Positions 8,501 to 10,251 of a DNA stretch of 10,251 nucleotides are shown here, piece by piece. The stretch is from Planctomycetaceae bacterium UBA4732 (GTDB lineage Bacteria; Planctomycetota; Planctomycetia; Gemmatales; Gemmataceae), in NCBI GenBank assembly GCA_002404095.1, contig DHJA01000101.1, positions 1 to 10,251 on the forward strand. Reading direction: 5' to 3'. The notes under the pieces are model-generated. The model saw nothing but the letters and a program-made list of their open reading frames with translations. It searched no databases and was not told the DNA's origin. The translations under genes and the position numbers were made by a program. Numbering within the stretch: position 1 is the first letter of the stretch; each line of letters begins with the position of its first letter.

Positions 8501-9995
8501 ACCCAGGCCGGGAAAGAAGCCTTTAATTACGGTTACACCTCATTTAGGCACTAAGTACACCGAAAACGAAACCTCCCACGACCCCAACGCCCTCATCGGC
8601 CCCGCCGGCTTCGGTACGCAGAATTTCATCCAGCCAATCGGCGCCTTGCCCTACACCATCGACTTCGAGAACGACGGCACCGCCGCCGCCCAGGACGTCA
8701 CCGTCACCGAGCAGCTCAGCAGCAACCTCGACTGGTCCACCTTCCAACTCGGCTCATTCGGCTTCGGCCCGGACAAGGTCAACGTCCCCGCCGGATTGAC
8801 GGAGTATCAGACCGCCGTCGCCTACCAGAACACCGACGGCTCCTCGCTGAATGTGCAAGTCACCCTCGGCTTCAACGTCCAGACCGGCCTGCTCACCGCC
8901 ACGTTCGTCTCGCTCGATCCGCTCACCGGCGAGACTCCGGCCGGCGTCTTCGACGGCTTCCTGCCGCCCGATGACAAGAACGGCATAGGCGAAGGCTTCG
9001 TCCAGTACACCGTCCAGCCGAAGGCCGGCCTAACCAACAGTCCGCAGATCAGCGCCCAGGCCAGTGTCATCTTCGACACCAACGCCGCGATCAGCACCAA
9101 CACCGTCAAGAACCTCATCGAGACGCCGCGGCCGACGGCGGTCCTCGGGTCCAACGGCTCGCTGTCGCTGCTCAGTCCCACAGGCGCCTCGCAACTGCTG
9201 TCGCCTGCTGGCACCATCCTGTCCACCAGCGCCGTCACCGACGGCTCCGGGCATACGGACGTCTACGCCATCACGTCCGACCATCACCTCTGGGAACACA
9301 GCCCCGGCTTGCCTGGAGACGGCTGGGCCATCCTCTCGGTCGGCTCCTTCCAGCAGATCAGCGCGGCGACGAACAGCGCGGGCAACGCCGTGGTCTTTGC
9401 GATGTTGACCGACCACTCCCTGTGGGAGAACAGTTCGCTCAACGCCGGCGACCCCTGGCGAGAACTCTCGCCGGGTGGGACCATCCTGTCGATCAGCGCC
9501 GTCACCGACTCCTCCGGCAACGACGACGTTTTCGCCGTCACGTCGGACACCCACCTCTGGGAACACACCCCCACCGGCTGGGCCATCCTCTCGATCGGCT
9601 CCTTCCAGCAGATTAGCGCCGGCCTCAACTCAGCGGGTCAGGCCGTCCTCTACGCCGTGCTGACCGACAACTCTCTGTGGGAGCGCAACCTGGCCTTCGC
9701 GAGCGTCTGGCGGATCCTGTCCCCGGCGGGCACCATCCTGAGCGTCGCGGCGGGCGGCCCCGACGAGGTGTTTGCGATCACGTCCGACCATCACCTCTGG
9801 AAACACAGCGACGCCGGCTGGTTGGAGTTGTCCATCGGCTCGTTCACGGCCCTCAGCGCTCCGCAAAACCCGACCGGCCAGGACGAGGTGTTCGCCACGC
9901 TAACCGACTCGTCGTTCTGGGAATACAGCATGGGCTTTTCGTACCCGTGGCAGGAGTTGCTGACGAGCGGCGCGGCCTCAAGTTCCTCGGCGTGA
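5520..9995 (+). CDS. RHS/YD-repeat protein with C-terminal beta-propeller, C-terminal half of the split protein
   Basis: The frame holds 1,491 residues from a GTG at 5520. That codon is internal (LPVQVSQ), has no ribosome site, and homology-like sequence extends upstream to about 5442, so this is probably not a true start. Order: end of a DUF11-like module (to about residue 20); a linking helical segment with WNVIFGNLMATVG; RHS N-terminal region (about 105-200: LALDRTF ... GIFGLGWTTSWQ); about 25 YD repeats (204-780); RHS core (780-926), containing HMRARDYTPATGQFLSNDP and ending in VNLIDPTGL. Then follow a charged linker (927-1018), a DUF11-like module (about 1019-1201, DFENDGTAAAQDVTVTEQL ... 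VIFDTNA) and a seven-unit Trp-rich propeller-like domain (1208-1491). No cysteine is seen. RHS repeats form a beta-cocoon shell in Tc toxins and polymorphic toxins. Here no nuclease, ADP-ribosyltransferase or other toxin motif is recognised after the core. Probable role: surface or secreted adhesin/RHS protein. Family call secure, function inferred. Confidence 0.85.
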   Translation: MQVSQIEAGQPLNLAGQQAGLQPNGISTAAWNVIFGNLMATVGTTTDSYNAALAQAATYLSSIGESTSEVSDVSRLYSFLVSQANASFPISTLTSAVDTSLSTPGSLSLALDRTFVSTIAGRYQQGIFGLGWTTSWQKSLSIDGSGNATINSGGALDFFVHEANGSYLDAAGEYGALTSSGGVFTFTDTAGTQNVFLADGLLNYVQDANGNRITLGYNGQNQLVILTYSNPSDASEPTEQLTLTYNAMALVSQASDGVGGAWNYVYDAAGHLLSVTAPGNLMTSYSYDTGSNPETANALLSITNPNGSQRNFTYDGQGRLSGVSQNGGADPITYAYPGEAEVTATDAAGDMTTVWYNDLGRASRVTDPRGGVTNDLYDANGNLVGATDAAGDTYQYSYNGNGNLTQIVNPLGQTVSLTYGSLSRLTSITDGAGNKTQYSYNSAGNLLSIAYPGGSQQSFSYDPLGNLSETVEQNGHPVGYEYNAQGLVTQESFADGSSETFAYDAHGNLLTAKTFNAGGTLTGTTTLTYNAANDLLSITYPNGQFLNFTYNAQGQRTQSVDQSGFAVNYSYDALGRLSALKDGANNLIVQYTYNNLGQLVKKVNGNGTYTTYAYDAAGDLTNEVNFAGGTTVNSSFTYTYNLLGEQTSVTDNTGAVTLYGYDATGQLTLVTLPGGQTIAYVYNAAGDRTEVVNNGTPTNYASNADNEITQVGATTYTYDANGNLHTMIDASGTTTYTYNDLNQLTSIAGSDGTTTAFQYSPLGFLVGTSVTSGGNTSQTNYLVDPTGLGNVAASYNGSGALIAHYTYGLGLVSQTGPSGTGYYDFNASGNTVGITGAGGAYVNQYSYQPFGETTTISAALPNPFTLAGQDGVMQIDANLFHMRARDYTPATGQFLSNDPIGLAGGDSNLRRYVSNDPVNLIDPTGLVATRLRLARYARGRPLDPTGPVVTVQTVLPNIAEVDDFGTERVIKGKARNRPNIFDVFDIFDERVTVTPRPGKKPLITVTPHLGTKYTENETSHDPNALIGPAGFGTQNFIQPIGALPYTIDFENDGTAAAQDVTVTEQLSSNLDWSTFQLGSFGFGPDKVNVPAGLTEYQTAVAYQNTDGSSLNVQVTLGFNVQTGLLTATFVSLDPLTGETPAGVFDGFLPPDDKNGIGEGFVQYTVQPKAGLTNSPQISAQASVIFDTNAAISTNTVKNLIETPRPTAVLGSNGSLSLLSPTGASQLLSPAGTILSTSAVTDGSGHTDVYAITSDHHLWEHSPGLPGDGWAILSVGSFQQISAATNSAGNAVVFAMLTDHSLWENSSLNAGDPWRELSPGGTILSISAVTDSSGNDDVFAVTSDTHLWEHTPTGWAILSIGSFQQISAGLNSAGQAVLYAVLTDNSLWERNLAFASVWRILSPAGTILSVAAGGPDEVFAITSDHHLWKHSDAGWLELSIGSFTALSAPQNPTGQDEVFATLTDSSFWEYSMGFSYPWQELLTSGAASSSSA
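6129..7856 (+). repeat. YD (RHS) repeat array, about 25 units
   Basis: The array has a period of about 20-21 residues with the core pattern Y-x-Y-(D/N)-x-x-G-x-L. Examples are YVYDAAGHLLS, DLYDANGNLVG, YSYNSAGNLLS, YSYDALGRLSA, YAYDAAGDLTN and YTYDANGNLHT. Units near 6520 (AYPGEAEVT) and 7620 (ASNADNEIT) are degenerate. In solved RHS/TccC-type proteins these repeats spiral into a hollow shell. The array is all beta-strand-prone, without insertions. Confidence 0.9.
7857..8297 (+). other. RHS repeat-associated core domain
   Basis: The segment opens NYLVDPTGLGNVAASY and passes through YSYQPFGETTT, FHMRARDYTPATGQFLSNDP and GLAGGDSNLRRYVSNDP. It closes with VNLIDPTGL at 8271-8297. This is the conserved RHS core boundary, with both Asp-Pro motifs (NDPIGL, IDPTGL). 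In TccC-type proteins aspartates in this region cleave the chain just after the core. If that happens here, a fragment of 565 residues (8298-9992) would be released or held inside. The usual Tyr of NLYRY is Arg (NLRRY). Confidence 0.85.
8281..8364 (+). repeat. In-frame direct repeat at the RHS core boundary
   Basis: TCGACCCCACAGGGCTGGTC at 8281-8300 recurs as TCGACCCCACAGGGCCGGTC at 8344-8363, and both copies are followed by G. The copies differ at a single base over 21 bases and are spaced by 63 bases, so both encode DPTG in frame (IDPTGLV and LDPTGPV). The sequence between them encodes a very basic peptide, ATRLRLARYARGRP. Confidence 0.8.
8574..9122 (+). other. Conserved DUF11-like beta-sandwich module after the RHS core
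   Basis: The segment begins DPNALIGPAGFGTQNF, passes through YTIDFENDGTAAAQDV, LDWSTFQLGSFGFGPD and FDGFLPPDDKNGIGEGF, and ends ASVIFDTNAAISTNTV. I recognise this as a module common in giant planctomycete secreted proteins, with the FEND...AQ-V and VIFDTNA end motifs. It probably forms a beta-sandwich stalk between the RHS shell and the terminal propeller. I do not assign a Pfam number from memory. Confidence 0.65.
9141..9992 (+). repeat. Seven-unit Trp-rich beta-propeller-like (lectin/tectonin-like) C-terminal domain
   Basis: Units start at 9141, 9261, 9393, 9528, 9648, 9768 and 9888, most of them 40 residues long. The pattern is V(F/Y)AxxTDxxLWE ... WxxLSxxGxxxxIS. Two types alternate: SPAGTILS units (1, 3, 5) and SxGSFQQIS-like units (2, 4, 6; the sixth reads GSFTALS). 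Unit 7 is cut short (TSGAASSSSA) and would close a ring with unit 1. Unit 1 lacks the LWE tryptophan (LSLLSPTG). DNA around 9321-9364 recurs at 9576-9619 with two mismatches in 44 bases. The form is like tectonin and PLL-type carbohydrate-binding propellers, so glycan or surface binding is the likely role (inference). Confidence 0.65.
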
Positions 9996-10251
9996 CGACG
10001 GCCAGCTGGGGGTTTTGAAAAGCTTGTCAGCAGGTAATTCCGAGGCAAACCGGGGCAGAAAAAGTCGAGCGCCCTGTGGCAACGCTCAATGATAGTAGGA
10101 AAATAGGGTTGCGGCGCAGACGGGGCTGGCGGATGGGGCGCTACGTGCGGAACCTCTACCCGATGCTGCTCAACCGCCCGGCTAGTCTGAGCGAGGCGGA
10201 CGGCTGGGTTAATCCGCTGCCGCAATTGGGGACGCAAGGGGCAGCGGCGAC
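9996..10251 (+). other. 3' flank, no intact gene
   Basis: After the stop at 9993-9995 there is about 80-130 bases without recognisable coding, again with A-rich patches (around 10056-10064 and 10096-10106). A weak hairpin lies here: GAGCG 10067-10071 with CGCTC 10083-10087. It has no T run on the plus strand, so no forward terminator can be supported. The last part holds the partial DUF4214-like frame listed separately. Confidence 0.5.
10076..10251 (+). CDS. Partial reading frame with DUF4214-like module, runs off the window
   Basis: The frame is open from 10019 to the window end. Possible starts are GTG 10076 and ATG 10133, neither with a convincing ribosome site. From about 10109 the translation is basic (LRRRRGWRMG), then RYVRNLYPMLLNRPASLSEA, then DGWVNPLPQLGTQGAA. 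The pattern Y-x-x-x-LY-x-x-LL-x-R-x(7)-E-x-x-GWV-x-x-L resembles the DUF4214 module common near the C-termini of planctomycete surface proteins. It could be the 5' part of a new gene, or the remnant of the C-terminal module of the upstream protein. The match is short and made by eye. Confidence 0.35.
   Translation, partial: MATLNDSRKIGLRRRRGWRMGRYVRNLYPMLLNRPASLSEADGWVNPLPQLGTQGAAA

Larger units (their letters stand above)
1553..9995 (+). pseudogene. Reconstructed giant RHS-repeat surface protein gene, interrupted by two frameshifts
   Basis: Adding one base near 1648 and one (or four) near 5440 joins the leader (frame of 1553), the body (frame of 1666) and the RHS half (frame of 5520). The result is one reading frame of about 2,815 residues with a continuous planctomycete surface-protein architecture. 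Support at the first joint: the leader ends in KRAAG and LCLEVLEQRLAPA continues in another frame. Support at the second joint: a DUF11-like module reads ...VLAVAPSGPA in one frame and continues GILRPGQSGQLTLTLLSND in the other, with domain logic crossing the break. There is no promoter or ribosome site before the RHS half, so it cannot easily be a separate gene. If the sequence is correct, the gene is a recently broken pseudogene, since no other stops have built up. If it contains base-calling errors, it is a single intact gene. A programmed frameshift seems unlikely because no slippery heptamer is visible. Confidence 0.7.

Noticed and set aside
8298..8573. A toxin tip domain after the RHS core
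   Set aside because: The segment is only 92 residues, with no catalytic motif I can recognise, and is followed by a structural module, not a stop and an immunity gene.
10055..10087. Hairpin GAGCG/CGCTC followed on the minus strand by a run of five T
   Set aside because: The stem is only five pairs and would serve a minus-strand transcript, for which there is no gene in view.

Overview
The window looks like GC-rich (low 60s % by eye, not computed) planctomycete chromosome, probably from the Gemmata/Gemmataceae side. The main reason is the leader of the large gene: a short basic peptide (MITSFLRKFLGLLN..., then ...RAPKRAAG) followed by LCLEVLEQRLAPA. This LE-x-LE-x-R-x-x-PA signature recurs, to my knowledge, at the N-termini of giant secreted planctomycete proteins. 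All real coding sequence is on the plus strand and encodes very large, Ser/Thr/Gly/Ala/Asn-rich, almost cysteine-free extracellular proteins.

Layout. (1) 1-1370: the 3' end of a giant filamentous-adhesin-like beta-solenoid protein that begins before the window and stops abruptly. (2) 1371-1552: a more AT-rich intergenic stretch with a candidate sigma-70 promoter and a Shine-Dalgarno site before an ATG at 1553. (3) 1553-9995: what reads as one modular surface protein of about 2,815 residues, broken by two frameshifts. The leader (ATG 1553) is out of frame with the body (open to 5478), and the body is out of frame with the RHS half (open to 9995). Domain order in the reconstructed protein is: leader and LE-LE-R-PA signature; GNW/NW surface module; two long tandem repeats; three 21-residue solenoid rungs; more beta-helical sequence; CARDB-like module; pre-peptidase C-terminal-like (PPC) module; IPT/TIG-like module; DUF11-like module (frameshift inside it); RHS N-terminal region; about 25 YD repeats; RHS core ending in DPTGL; a short compositionally different linker; a second DUF11-like module; and a C-terminal seven-unit beta-propeller-like domain. 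(4) 9996-10251: a non-coding stretch followed by a partial reading frame resembling a DUF4214 module and running off the window.

No RNA genes, CRISPR arrays, transposases or convincing minus-strand genes were seen. The two large genes are not enzymes. By architecture they are cell-surface or secreted adhesin/RHS proteins. The most notable points are the two independent frameshifts (decay, phase-variation-like slippage or sequencing error), the RHS core that leads into an adhesive-looking propeller instead of a recognisable toxin, and the scar-like direct repeat exactly at the RHS core boundary.
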